Below, piece after piece: positions 17,160 to 24,408 of a stretch of DNA of 64,000 nucleotides (position 1 is its first letter; each line of letters begins with the position of its first letter). The notes under the pieces were generated by a model. It was given only the letters and a program-made list of their open reading frames with translations. It was not told where the DNA came from and did no database searches. The stretch is from Denitromonas iodatirespirans. GTDB taxonomy: Bacteria > Pseudomonadota > Gammaproteobacteria > Burkholderiales > Rhodocyclaceae. The translations under genes and the position numbers were made by a program. The stretch lies in the NCBI RefSeq assembly GCF_018524365.1, contig NZ_JAEKFT010000017.1, positions 1-64,000 of the forward strand. Reading direction: 5' to 3'.

Positions 17160-17594
17160 TCAGCGGCGACCTGGCTGCGGTGCACTCAAGCGATGCCTTG
17201 CGCATCGCATCAACCCGCCGATCAGCGGCAACCGGGCATACACGCCGGACGCGGCATCCCAGAAGTCCCGATGCACACGGACGCGGCCGTCCGCGCCGAA
17301 GCACAGATGGCTGGCGCCGGGGATCTCCACCCAGCGCCCGCCCAGCCGGCAACGCAGCGACCAGATCAGGACCGCCCGGTCGTCCTGCACGAAGCGCTCG
17401 GTCACGACAAAGCGCGGATCGCCGAGTTGCTCGAACATGTGCCGGAAGATGGCGGCGATGGCCGGCACGCCCTGCACATCGTTGAACGGATCGACGAAGT
17501 GCGCATCCTCCGCATAGAAGGTGTCGAAGCGCTCGACATCGGCCGGCGTCAGTGCCTCGAAGAATGCCACCAGCGCATCCAGGTTCGCCGTCAT
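17160..17594 (-). CDS. SnoaL-like / NTF2-fold protein
   Basis: A 144-aa cone-shaped alpha+beta-barrel protein of the SnoaL-like/NTF2 superfamily (FFEALTPADVERFDTFYAED, DPFNDVQG, RDFWDAASGVY). It is the last gene of the lipid-modification operon, and its ATG overlaps the SDR stop (ATGA). Homologues sit in the same conserved operons with CFA-type methyltransferases; the substrate is unknown. The C-terminus (LMRCARHRLSAPQPGRR) is basic. Confidence 0.78.
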   Translation of the reverse strand: MTANLDALVAFFEALTPADVERFDTFYAEDAHFVDPFNDVQGVPAIAAIFRHMFEQLGDPRFVVTERFVQDDRAVLIWSLRCRLGGRWVEIPGASHLCFGADGRVRVHRDFWDAASGVYARLPLIGGLMRCARHRLSAPQPGRR

Positions 17595-18376
17595 GTCTTG
17601 CTCCCGCCGGTCACCCGGCGCACCAGGGGGAAATAGAGCCGGTAAGGCAGCAGCCGCAGCAACTTGAGCACGCGCGAGAAGCGCTTGGGAAAATGAATCT
17701 CGAAATCGCCGCGCGACAAGCCTGCGACGATGGCCGCCGCGGCCGCCGCCGGCGAGATCAGCGCCGGCATCGGAAAATCGTTGTCGGCGGTCAGGCGGGT
17801 CGCCACGAAGCCGGGGTTGATCAAGTGCACGCCGAGCCCCCGCGGGCGCAACTCCAGAAACAGGCTTTCGGCGAAGTTGATCAGCCCGGCCTTGGTCGCG
17901 CCGTACACGCCGGCCTTGGGCAAGCCCGAATAGCCCGCCACGCTCGACACTAGCGCAATGTGGCCCGCCCCGCGCGCCAGCATGGCCGGCAACACCGCCG
18001 CCACGCCCGCCAGCGTGGCGGACAGGTTCACCGCCACCGTGCGCTCGACCACCTGTGCCGACAATTCGCTGGCGGGCGTCGGCTGATAGGTGCCCGCCAC
18101 GAAGACCACCATGTCGCACCCGCCCCAACGCGCCAGCAACGCTTCCCAGGCCTCGGCAACGGCGCCGGCGACGGTGATGTCCAGCGGCAGCACCTCGGCG
18201 CCGCCGAGCGCCTCGGCAACCTTATCCAGCGCGTCGGCGCGCCGGCCGCTCAGCGCGAGCATCGCGCCGCGCCCGGCCAGGGCATGCGCCAGCGCCTCGC
18301 CGATGCCGCTGGAGGCGCCGATCAGCCACACATGCCGGCCGCGCCAGTCGGCGATCGGCGGATTGAGGCCGCTCAC
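17591..18376 (-). CDS. Short-chain dehydrogenase/reductase (SDR)
   Basis: A 261-aa NAD(P)-dependent oxidoreductase. The cofactor motif is GASSGIGEALAHAL (Gly-x3-Gly-x-Gly), followed by VFVAGTYQP, the catalytic Ser in SSVAGYSGLPKAG and the YGATK Tyr-Lys pair. The C-terminal tail (FSRVLKLLRLLPYRLYFPLVRRVTGG) is amphipathic and may touch membrane. It overlaps its neighbours by four bases on each side. A role in reducing or oxidising a modified acyl chain is inferred from operon content. Confidence 0.88.
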   Translation of the reverse strand: MSGLNPPIADWRGRHVWLIGASSGIGEALAHALAGRGAMLALSGRRADALDKVAEALGGAEVLPLDITVAGAVAEAWEALLARWGGCDMVVFVAGTYQPTPASELSAQVVERTVAVNLSATLAGVAAVLPAMLARGAGHIALVSSVAGYSGLPKAGVYGATKAGLINFAESLFLELRPRGLGVHLINPGFVATRLTADNDFPMPALISPAAAAAAIVAGLSRGDFEIHFPKRFSRVLKLLRLLPYRLYFPLVRRVTGGSKT

Positions 18377-18909
18377 CGCGCCGCCTCACGCTTGCGAAAA
18401 CTGAGGGTGACTTCGCCCAGGCGGATTCCGAACTTGCGGATCTCGGAGCGGTTGAGCATGACACGATCGTCGACCAGGTACATCCAGTCGTCGACATCCA
18501 ACTCGTAGACCTTGCCATCGACCGGCAGCGCCAGCACATAGCGCCAATGGAAGGCATTGCCGGCCACCCTGCCCTCGGCCTCACCCACCACGTCGCCGGC
18601 CGTGCCGGTGTAGCGGCCGTTGCCCAGCGCACGCAGCGTCCATACCCGACGCTGCGTTTCACCGTCGTCATAGGTAAAGCGCTCGTCCAGCGTGCCGACC
18701 GGCCCGTCCCACGACGCCTCGATCACCACATGGAAGCGCCGGACCACCTCGCCGCCTCGCTTTTGGAACATGCCCCAGGCATCGAGCGTGCCGTTGAAAT
18801 AGTCTTCGAGCACCAGGGGCGGGCTCTGCGCGGCATAGCGCGACACATCGGTGCCGGCGCAGCCGACGAGGCCGATGGCGCCGATCAGGGCGCACAGCCA
18901 CTGTCTCAT
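18373..18909 (-). CDS. DUF3833 family lipoprotein
   Basis: A 178-aa protein with a lipoprotein signal ending LVGCAG (lipidated Cys17) and a beta-rich domain (LEDYFNGTLDAWGMFQKRGG, VDDWMYLVDDRVMLNRSEIRKFG). DUF3833 proteins recur in operons with FAD-dependent amine-oxidase-like proteins and cyclopropane-fatty-acid synthase homologues. They may bind lipid at the membrane, but no activity is established. It overlaps the MFS and SDR genes by four bases. Confidence 0.85.
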   Translation of the reverse strand: MRQWLCALIGAIGLVGCAGTDVSRYAAQSPPLVLEDYFNGTLDAWGMFQKRGGEVVRRFHVVIEASWDGPVGTLDERFTYDDGETQRRVWTLRALGNGRYTGTAGDVVGEAEGRVAGNAFHWRYVLALPVDGKVYELDVDDWMYLVDDRVMLNRSEIRKFGIRLGEVTLSFRKREAAR

Positions 18910-20150
18910 CGCATCTCTCCCATCCGGTCGCGCCAGCGCCACAGCAGCGTCGCCGCGACCGCCTTGAGGGCCACCGGCACGCCGGCATAGACGATGGCCA
19001 GAGCACTCAGCGCCTGCGCATCGCGCGCGCCAGGGACATAGCCGAGCAGCGCGAGCAGCGGCAGCGACACGCCGGCGGCCAGCGCCAGGTTGGCCTTGGT
19101 GGCGAAGTTCCACCAGCCGAAGCAGGCCCCGTCGCCATCGGCGCCATGCGCCAGCTGGTCGGCCAGCATCGCCGGCGGCAGCGACAGATCGGCACCGAGC
19201 GCGAGCCCCGACGCCACGCAGATCAACCCGAAGGCCAGGCCGTCGCCGGCGCCCAGGCCAGCCGCCCAGGCGAACGCCACGATGCTCAGGCCCATGCTCA
19301 ACAGCCAGGCGCGCAACTTGCCGACCCGGCGCGCCAGCGCGACCCATAGCGGCAGGCTGACGCCGCCCGCCACGAAGTAGGCCGCCAGGAACATGCCGGC
19401 GCGCTGCCCCTCCCCGATCACGTCATCGACGAAGAACAACACCGTGGTGGCCGGCACCGCGGCGGCGATACCGCCCACCGCGAAGACAGCCAGCAGGCGC
19501 CGAAACGCCGGCCGACGCAAAACCGCGGCGAGCATGCGCGCGCTGGCCATCGACCGGCCGCGCTCACCGCCGCGGGCGCCGCCCAGCGTCACCACGCCGG
19601 CGAGCACCACCACCGGCACAAAGATCAGCGCCAGCTGCCCCAGCCCGGCCGCCGGATCCGCGGCCAGCCAGGCCGGCAAAGCGGCGGCCAGCACCACCCC
19701 GGCCAGGCCGAAGCCTTCGCGCGCGGCCACCACCCGGGTGCGATCGAGCGACGTTGGCGCCAGACGGGCGCCCCAGGCCTGATAGTTGATATTGGCCAGC
19801 GAGTAACCGGCATACGCCACCGTCAGCGCCAGCAGCAGCCACAGCGCATCGGCGTCGGCTGGCGGCCGCAACAGGGCAAGCACCCCGAGGGCCAGCGGCA
19901 CCAGCCCCAGCGCGATCAGCCAGCGACGCCCGCCCAAGCGGTCGCTGGCCCAACCGATCAGCGGATCGGCCACCGCGTCGACGACACGCGCGCCCAGCAG
20001 CACGGCGCCGACCAGCGCCAGCGGCAGGCCGAGCGAATCGGCATAGAGCTTGGGCACATGGACATAAATGGGGAGCGCCGCAAAGGCCAGGGGAAAGCCC
20101 AGCACGCCATAGGCAAGCACGGTGCGGCGCGGCAGTGCGGCGGCGCTCAT
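18906..20150 (-). CDS. MFS transporter, GPH/melibiose-carrier-like
   Basis: A 414-aa membrane protein with about twelve helices. The loop between helices 2 and 3 reads VDAVADPLIGWASDRLGGRRW, typical of the GPH cation-symporter branch, and helix 4 includes YSLANINYQAWGARL. ATG at 20150 overlaps the preceding gene by four bases. In this operon type the carrier is conserved, which suggests it moves a lipid-related compound; the substrate is not predictable. Confidence 0.85.
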   Translation of the reverse strand: MSAAALPRRTVLAYGVLGFPLAFAALPIYVHVPKLYADSLGLPLALVGAVLLGARVVDAVADPLIGWASDRLGGRRWLIALGLVPLALGVLALLRPPADADALWLLLALTVAYAGYSLANINYQAWGARLAPTSLDRTRVVAAREGFGLAGVVLAAALPAWLAADPAAGLGQLALIFVPVVVLAGVVTLGGARGGERGRSMASARMLAAVLRRPAFRRLLAVFAVGGIAAAVPATTVLFFVDDVIGEGQRAGMFLAAYFVAGGVSLPLWVALARRVGKLRAWLLSMGLSIVAFAWAAGLGAGDGLAFGLICVASGLALGADLSLPPAMLADQLAHGADGDGACFGWWNFATKANLALAAGVSLPLLALLGYVPGARDAQALSALAIVYAGVPVALKAVAATLLWRWRDRMGEMR

Positions 20151-20644
20151 CGGCCCGCCTCGCCCAGCAGGGCGGCGCGAAGCTCGGGGGCGCGGGTCCG
20201 CGGATCGAGCCAGATGCCGAAGAAGGCGTCGGCGAAGGCGCTGTCGCGGATCGCACCCGTCGCGCGTCCCTGATGGTAGAAGCGCACGCCGAGGCCCGGC
20301 TGGCGCACCGCGACGATCACCTCGCCCTCGACCACGTCCGGAAAATGCTCCTGCAAGTCGGCCCGCCAGCGCTCGGCGGCGGGCAAGCCGAGCCGGGTCA
20401 GCTCCTCGATCGTGGTCTCGGCCAGCGTCGCCGACGCAATGCTGCGCGCGTAGCGAATCGCCAGCGCCTGGGCCCCGGGCGCCTGCCACAGGGCCGCGTC
20501 ATACACGGTGAAGACGAACCACTGCATCTGACCGCTGCCGACAAGCTGCCAGGGTGCCTTGGCCGCGACGGCCTGCGGCAGCGGCACCTCGGCGCGGGCA
20601 CTGAGCGCCATCAGGGCCAGCGCGACCAGGGCGGCCCGGAGCAT
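20147..20644 (-). CDS. Chalcone-isomerase-like protein, secreted
   Basis: A 165-aa protein with a signal peptide (MLRAALVALALMALSARAE). The domain resembles bacterial chalcone-isomerase-like proteins (WFVFTVYDAALWQ, ALAIRYARSIAS, EGEVIVAVRQPGLGVRFYHQG, FADAFFGIWLDP). True flavonoid isomerase activity is not expected in bacteria; the family may bind fatty acids. ATG at 20644 shares one base with the CFA-synthase stop (TGATG). Confidence 0.83.
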   Translation of the reverse strand: MLRAALVALALMALSARAEVPLPQAVAAKAPWQLVGSGQMQWFVFTVYDAALWQAPGAQALAIRYARSIASATLAETTIEELTRLGLPAAERWRADLQEHFPDVVEGEVIVAVRQPGLGVRFYHQGRATGAIRDSAFADAFFGIWLDPRTRAPELRAALLGEAGR

Positions 20645-21879
20645 CACACCCCCGCCGCCTGGGCATGCGCCAGGCCGACATGGCGCACATCGATGTCGCC
20701 GGCCAGGAAACCCGCTTCGCAGTAGGCCAGGTAGAACTGCCACATGCGGATGAAGCGGGCGTCGAAACCGAGGGCCTGCACGGCCGCGCGCTGGGCATTC
20801 AAGGCGTGGGACCAGCGCTGCAGGGTGCGCGCGTAGTCGGCGCCGAAGGCGGTCTGCGCCACTACCGCGAGGCCGGCGCGGGCCGCATCGGCACCGATGC
20901 GGGTCGGCGTCGGCAGCATGCCGCCGGGGAAGATGTAGCGCTGGATGAAGTCGGTGCCGCGCCGGTAGGCCGGAAACAAGGCCTCGTCGATGGTGATCGC
21001 CTGCAACATGATCTTGCCGCCCGGCGCCAGGCAGCGCGACAGCTGCTGATAGTAGGTGGGCCAGAAGGCCTCGCCGACCGCTTCGATCATCTCGATCGAC
21101 ACGATATGGTCGTAGCGGCCGGTCACGTCGCGGTAGTCGCACAACTCGACGCTGACCTTGTCGGCCCAGCCGCCGGCCTGGGCGCGCGCCAGGGCAAAAT
21201 CCCGCTGGCTCGGCGACAGCGTCAGCGCCCGCACCCGGCAGCCGTATTCGCGCACCGCCACTTCGGCAAATCCGCCCCAACCGCAGCCGATCTCGAGAAT
21301 CTGCTGGCCCGGCGACACCGCCAGCGCATCGAGCAGGCGGCGATACTTGCGCAGCTGCGCGTCTTCGAGCGCTTCATCGTCATCGGCGAAGCAGGCGGCC
21401 GAGTAGGTCATCGACGGGTCGAGCCACAGTCGGTAGAAATCGTTGCCCAGGTCATAGTGGGCGGCAATGTTCTTGCGCGAACCGCGGCGGGTGTTGGCGC
21501 GCGCCAGATGCCACAGCCGATGCCACACCAGCGATGGCGCCCGGCCATGCACCCGGCGGCCGAGCGTGGCGCGGTTGCGTGCCAGCAGCGTGAGCAAGGC
21601 GGGCAGATCGTCGGTATGCCACTGACCGTCCATCCAGCTCTCACCCAAGCCGATGTCGCCGGTGGCGATCAGGCGGTCGAAGGCGGCCAAGTCGTCGATG
21701 GCCCAGTGCGCCTTGATCTCGCCGCGGCCCAGCGTGACCGGCGCCGCACCCGGCAGGCGTACCGCCAGCGCGCCGCCTTCAAGGCCGTCGAGCACATCGA
21801 GGACGGCGCGAATACGCCGCGGTAGCCGCGTGGGCAGGGCCGCCAGGCCGACATCGAGCGTCTGTTCGCTAAGGTTCAT
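20644..21879 (-). CDS. Cyclopropane-fatty-acid synthase family SAM methyltransferase
   Basis: A 411-aa enzyme of the CFA synthase family, which uses S-adenosylmethionine to methylate or cyclopropanate double bonds in phospholipid acyl chains. The N-terminal lipid-binding domain (about 1-120) is followed by the SAM-binding motif EIGCGWGGFAEVA, the catalytic core (VSIEMIEAVGEAFWPTYYQQ) and the C-terminal QRYIFPGGMLP. ATG at 21879 is chosen because the CFA-like domain starts there. It sits 25 bp after the FAD protein; the DUF1365 gene often found between them is missing. The paralogue family also makes methylated or furan fatty acids, so the exact product is open. Confidence 0.9.
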   Translation of the reverse strand: MNLSEQTLDVGLAALPTRLPRRIRAVLDVLDGLEGGALAVRLPGAAPVTLGRGEIKAHWAIDDLAAFDRLIATGDIGLGESWMDGQWHTDDLPALLTLLARNRATLGRRVHGRAPSLVWHRLWHLARANTRRGSRKNIAAHYDLGNDFYRLWLDPSMTYSAACFADDDEALEDAQLRKYRRLLDALAVSPGQQILEIGCGWGGFAEVAVREYGCRVRALTLSPSQRDFALARAQAGGWADKVSVELCDYRDVTGRYDHIVSIEMIEAVGEAFWPTYYQQLSRCLAPGGKIMLQAITIDEALFPAYRRGTDFIQRYIFPGGMLPTPTRIGADAARAGLAVVAQTAFGADYARTLQRWSHALNAQRAAVQALGFDARFIRMWQFYLAYCEAGFLAGDIDVRHVGLAHAQAAGV

Positions 21880-21904
21880 GGTGATCGATCTCCAAGTGCA
21901 AGTC

Positions 21905-23236
21905 TCAGACCGCGGCCGCGACCGGGCGGGCCGGTGTCCGCCACGGAACGGTGGCGCCCAGCCGCTCGGCCACCTCGATGGCCGAGCGCAGCCCGTCCTC
22001 ATGAAAGCCGTAGCCTTGCCAAGCGCCGGCAAACCAGGTGCGCTGGCGCCCCTGCAGCGCGCTCAACCAGCCCTGCGCCTCGACCGCCATCTGGTCGAAC
22101 ACCGGGTGCGCATAGTCGATGCGGCGGATCACCCTTTCCTCGCGCGGTGGGCGGAAGGGATTGAGCGAGACCACCACCGGGCGGCGGAAGGGCAAGGGCT
22201 GGAGCCGGTTGATGAGGTAGGAGACCGACACCGGCCGCTGGCCGGCCTGGCCAGGGCCGGCGGCGTAGTTCCAGGCCGACCACACCCGACGGCGACGCGG
22301 CAGCAGCGCCTCGTCGGTGTGCAGGTAGGCCACGTTCGGCTGGTAGCGCACCGCGCCGAGAATCGCCATCTCCTCACCTGTGGCCTGCGAGCCGAGCAGG
22401 TCCAGCGCCTGATCGCTGTGGCAAGCCAGCACCACGGCATCGAAACGCTCCTCCCCCGTGCCGGTCTTGATGCGGACACCGTCGGCGCCGCGGATGACGC
22501 GCCGCACCGGCGAGGCGACGCGCACATCCGCCAGGTCCGCCACCATCCGCGCCACATAGCGCCGACCACCGCCCGCCACGGTGAGCCACTGCGGTCGGTC
22601 CTGGAGTTGCAGCAGCCCGTGATTCAGGCAGAAGCGCACGAAGGTCTGCACCGGGTAGGCCAGCATGGTGCCGGTCGGGCAGGACCAGACCGCCGCCGCC
22701 ATGGGCAGCAGATACCAGTCGCGGAAGGCGGCGCTGTAGCCGTGAGCGTCGAGGTAGTCGCCCAGCGCGCCATGGTCGGCTGCCGGGTCGGCAGCCAGCG
22801 CCGACGCCTCGCGGTTGAAGCGCAGGATCTGGGTCACCATCCGCCAGAAGGCCGGGCGCAGCAGGTTGCGCGGCTGGCCGAAGAGGGACGTCAGCGAGGT
22901 GCCCGACCACTCCAGGTCGGGCTCGCTGAGGCTGACCGAAAACGACATTTCCGAGGCCGCTGCAGCGATGCCCAGGCGGTCGAACAGGGCGCACAGATTC
23001 GGATAGGTGCGGCGGTTGAAGACCAGAAAGCCGGTATCCACCGCCGCCACTTGGCCATCGAGCTCGACATCGACGGTATTCGTGTGCCCGCCGACATAGG
23101 GCGCGGCCTCGAACAGCGTCACCTGGTGCGTCTCGCGCATCAGCCAGGCGCTTGCCAGGCCAGCGATGCCGCCGCCCACCACGGCGACGCGCTGGCCCGG
23201 GCGCGGGGTGAACCGGCTGTGTTCATTCATGTCCAT
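21905..23236 (-). CDS. FAD-dependent oxidoreductase (amine-oxidase/desaturase-like)
   Basis: A 443-aa flavoprotein. The dinucleotide-binding motif at residues 17-32 reads VAVVGGGIAGLASAWL, followed by FEAAPYVGGHTNTVDV, and the C-terminal FAD motif reads WFAGAWQGYGFHEDGLRSA. This family is annotated as NAD/FAD-binding protein and always travels with CFA-synthase-like genes; it may oxidise an acyl chain. ATG at 23236 has GGAG seven bases upstream. It is the first recognisable enzyme gene of the lipid operon. Confidence 0.88.
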   Translation of the reverse strand: MDMNEHSRFTPRPGQRVAVVGGGIAGLASAWLMRETHQVTLFEAAPYVGGHTNTVDVELDGQVAAVDTGFLVFNRRTYPNLCALFDRLGIAAAASEMSFSVSLSEPDLEWSGTSLTSLFGQPRNLLRPAFWRMVTQILRFNREASALAADPAADHGALGDYLDAHGYSAAFRDWYLLPMAAAVWSCPTGTMLAYPVQTFVRFCLNHGLLQLQDRPQWLTVAGGGRRYVARMVADLADVRVASPVRRVIRGADGVRIKTGTGEERFDAVVLACHSDQALDLLGSQATGEEMAILGAVRYQPNVAYLHTDEALLPRRRRVWSAWNYAAGPGQAGQRPVSVSYLINRLQPLPFRRPVVVSLNPFRPPREERVIRRIDYAHPVFDQMAVEAQGWLSALQGRQRTWFAGAWQGYGFHEDGLRSAIEVAERLGATVPWRTPARPVAAAV

Positions 23237-23354
23237 GAAAAAGCTCCTGCACTTGACATCCCTCGGCGCCGGACGGCGACGGCGCGTCCAGCCATTGCTC
23301 GATGCGCCCGATCAGCGCCGGATCTCCTGCAGCGCCAGGGCTTCCCCACCATGC

Positions 23355-23558
23355 TCACCACCCCCGGTGCAGCACGATCAACCGGTCCAGCTGTCTGGCG
23401 TTCGCGGCAGACAGCGGCTGGGTTGTCGAGGCGGCGGCGTCGCTGGGGGAGGCGGCCGCGACCGGACTCGCCTGTGCCGTACCCACCCGGGGCACGACAC
23501 TCAGGATCGCGAGGCACAACAAGCTGGAGAGTCCGCTGAAAAGGCTGTAGGTGTTCAT
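23355..23558 (-). CDS. Small secreted hypothetical protein, possibly truncated by an in-frame TGA
   Basis: A 67-aa reading frame with a good ribosome site (AGGA seven bases upstream) and a signal peptide of about 29 residues (LSSLLCLAILSVVPRVGTAQA). A short Ala/Ser/Pro-rich part follows, and it ends RLIVLHRGW. The same frame continues after the TGA for 43 codons to 23223, overlapping the start of the FAD gene. It is the first gene after the operon promoter. I recognise no family. It could be intact and short, or a gene broken by a nonsense change. Confidence 0.5.
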   Translation of the reverse strand: MNTYSLFSGLSSLLCLAILSVVPRVGTAQASPVAAASPSDAAASTTQPLSAANARQLDRLIVLHRGW

Positions 23559-23561
23559 GTT

Positions 23562-23574
23562 TTGTCCTAGACAA
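23562..23574. promoter_or_regulatory. Palindromic operator candidate TTGTC-N3-GACAA, copy 1
   Basis: TTGTCCTAGACAA is a perfect 5-3-5 palindrome just upstream of the small hypothetical gene's ATG. It overlaps that gene's AGGA ribosome site and lies downstream of the -10 box at 23591-23596. A second copy lies 62 bp away, on the other side of the promoter. Confidence 0.55.
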
Positions 23575-23590
23575 TTACTTCGTTGACGCC

Positions 23591-23619
23591 ACGATATCCA
23601 TTCCATCGACTTTCGTCAA
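23591..23619 (-). promoter_or_regulatory. Sigma-70-type promoter candidate for the lipid operon
   Basis: On the minus strand: -35 TTGACG (23619-23614), 17-base spacer, -10 TATCGT (23596-23591). It points into the small hypothetical gene and the FAD/CFA operon, and lies exactly between the two TTGTC-N3-GACAA palindromes. Confidence 0.5.
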
Positions 23620-23623
23620 ACAT

Positions 23624-23636
23624 TTGTCCAAGACAA
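23624..23636. promoter_or_regulatory. Palindromic operator candidate TTGTC-N3-GACAA, copy 2
   Basis: TTGTCCAAGACAA has the same 5-base arms as the copy at 23562-23574. It sits five bases upstream of the -35 box. Two copies bracketing one promoter point to a dimeric repressor or activator. The protein is not in the window. Confidence 0.55.
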
Positions 23637-23802
23637 TTTGAAAACTATTCTCGTGTGCTCGCGCCCGCGGCGCCCTGAGACCGATCGGTGGCCGGCGCAT
23701 CCCTCGGTCGCGGCCGCGCCGTGTGCGCCGGATCCGCCGCAGGTCGCGCCAGCCGACCTGTCAGTGCGCTATCCTGAGGTTTTGGCGCACAGGCTCAGGA
23801 TC

Positions 23803-24306
23803 ATGTCGCTCCCCCCGCCCGAGTTCGAACACAAGCTCTGTCCCCCCGAGGCGCTGGCCGAGCGCATCGCCGCGCTCCCCCGCCCGCTGGTCTTCACCAA
23901 TGGCTGCTTCGACATCCTGCATCGCGGGCATGTCACCTGCCTCGCCCGCGCACGGGCGCTCGGCGCGTCGCTGGTGGTGGCGCTCAACACCGACGCCTCG
24001 GTACGCCGCCTGGGCAAGGGCGACGAGCGGCCGATCAACCCGCTGGCCGACCGTCTGGCGGTGATGGCCGCGCTGGGCTGCGTGGATCTGGTGACCTGGT
24101 TCGATGACGACACCCCACGCTCGACCATCCTGAGCTGCCACCCCGACGTGCTGGTCAAGGGCGGCGACTGGCCGCCCGAGGCCATCGTCGGCGCGGCCGA
24201 AGTCACCGGTTGGGGCGGGCAGGTCCTGGCCATCCCGTTCGAGCACGAGCGCTCGACCACGCACCTCATCGAGCGCATCCGGCACAGCCTCCACGCGCCG
24301 GAATGA
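23803..24306 (+). CDS. rfaE2: D-glycero-beta-D-manno-heptose 1-phosphate adenylyltransferase
   Basis: A 167-aa nucleotidyltransferase that activates heptose phosphate with ATP to make ADP-heptose for the lipopolysaccharide inner core. Hallmarks are FTNGCFDILHRGHVTCL with the HxGH ATP-binding motif, and the later VKGGDWPPEAIVGA. This is the stand-alone form, equal to the C-terminal domain of enterobacterial HldE. ATG at 23803 gives the family's usual length. An upstream in-frame start at 23638 would add 55 residues of low-complexity sequence and is not supported. Confidence 0.9.
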   Translation: MSLPPPEFEHKLCPPEALAERIAALPRPLVFTNGCFDILHRGHVTCLARARALGASLVVALNTDASVRRLGKGDERPINPLADRLAVMAALGCVDLVTWFDDDTPRSTILSCHPDVLVKGGDWPPEAIVGAAEVTGWGGQVLAIPFEHERSTTHLIERIRHSLHAPE

Positions 24307-24408
24307 TGCGGCGCATCAATTATTAGGCGTTTACCACTCAAGGCTGTCCCCGGCCTGCCGTTATCACGAAAAGCGATTGATTCACCTCGTTTTTTAGTGA
24401 ATTGGTAT

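Noticed and set aside
17180-17220. Hairpin GATGCCTTGCGCATC near the end of the SnoaL-like gene as a terminator
   Set aside because: It lies inside the coding region and has imperfect pairing without a T run.
23355-23357. TGA in the small secreted frame as a selenocysteine codon
   Set aside because: No SECIS-like hairpin is obvious right after it and no selenoprotein family fits; truncation or a true stop is simpler.
23638-23802. 55-residue N-terminal extension of RfaE2
   Set aside because: Low-complexity, overlaps the operator region and exceeds the family length; ATG at 23803 fits better.
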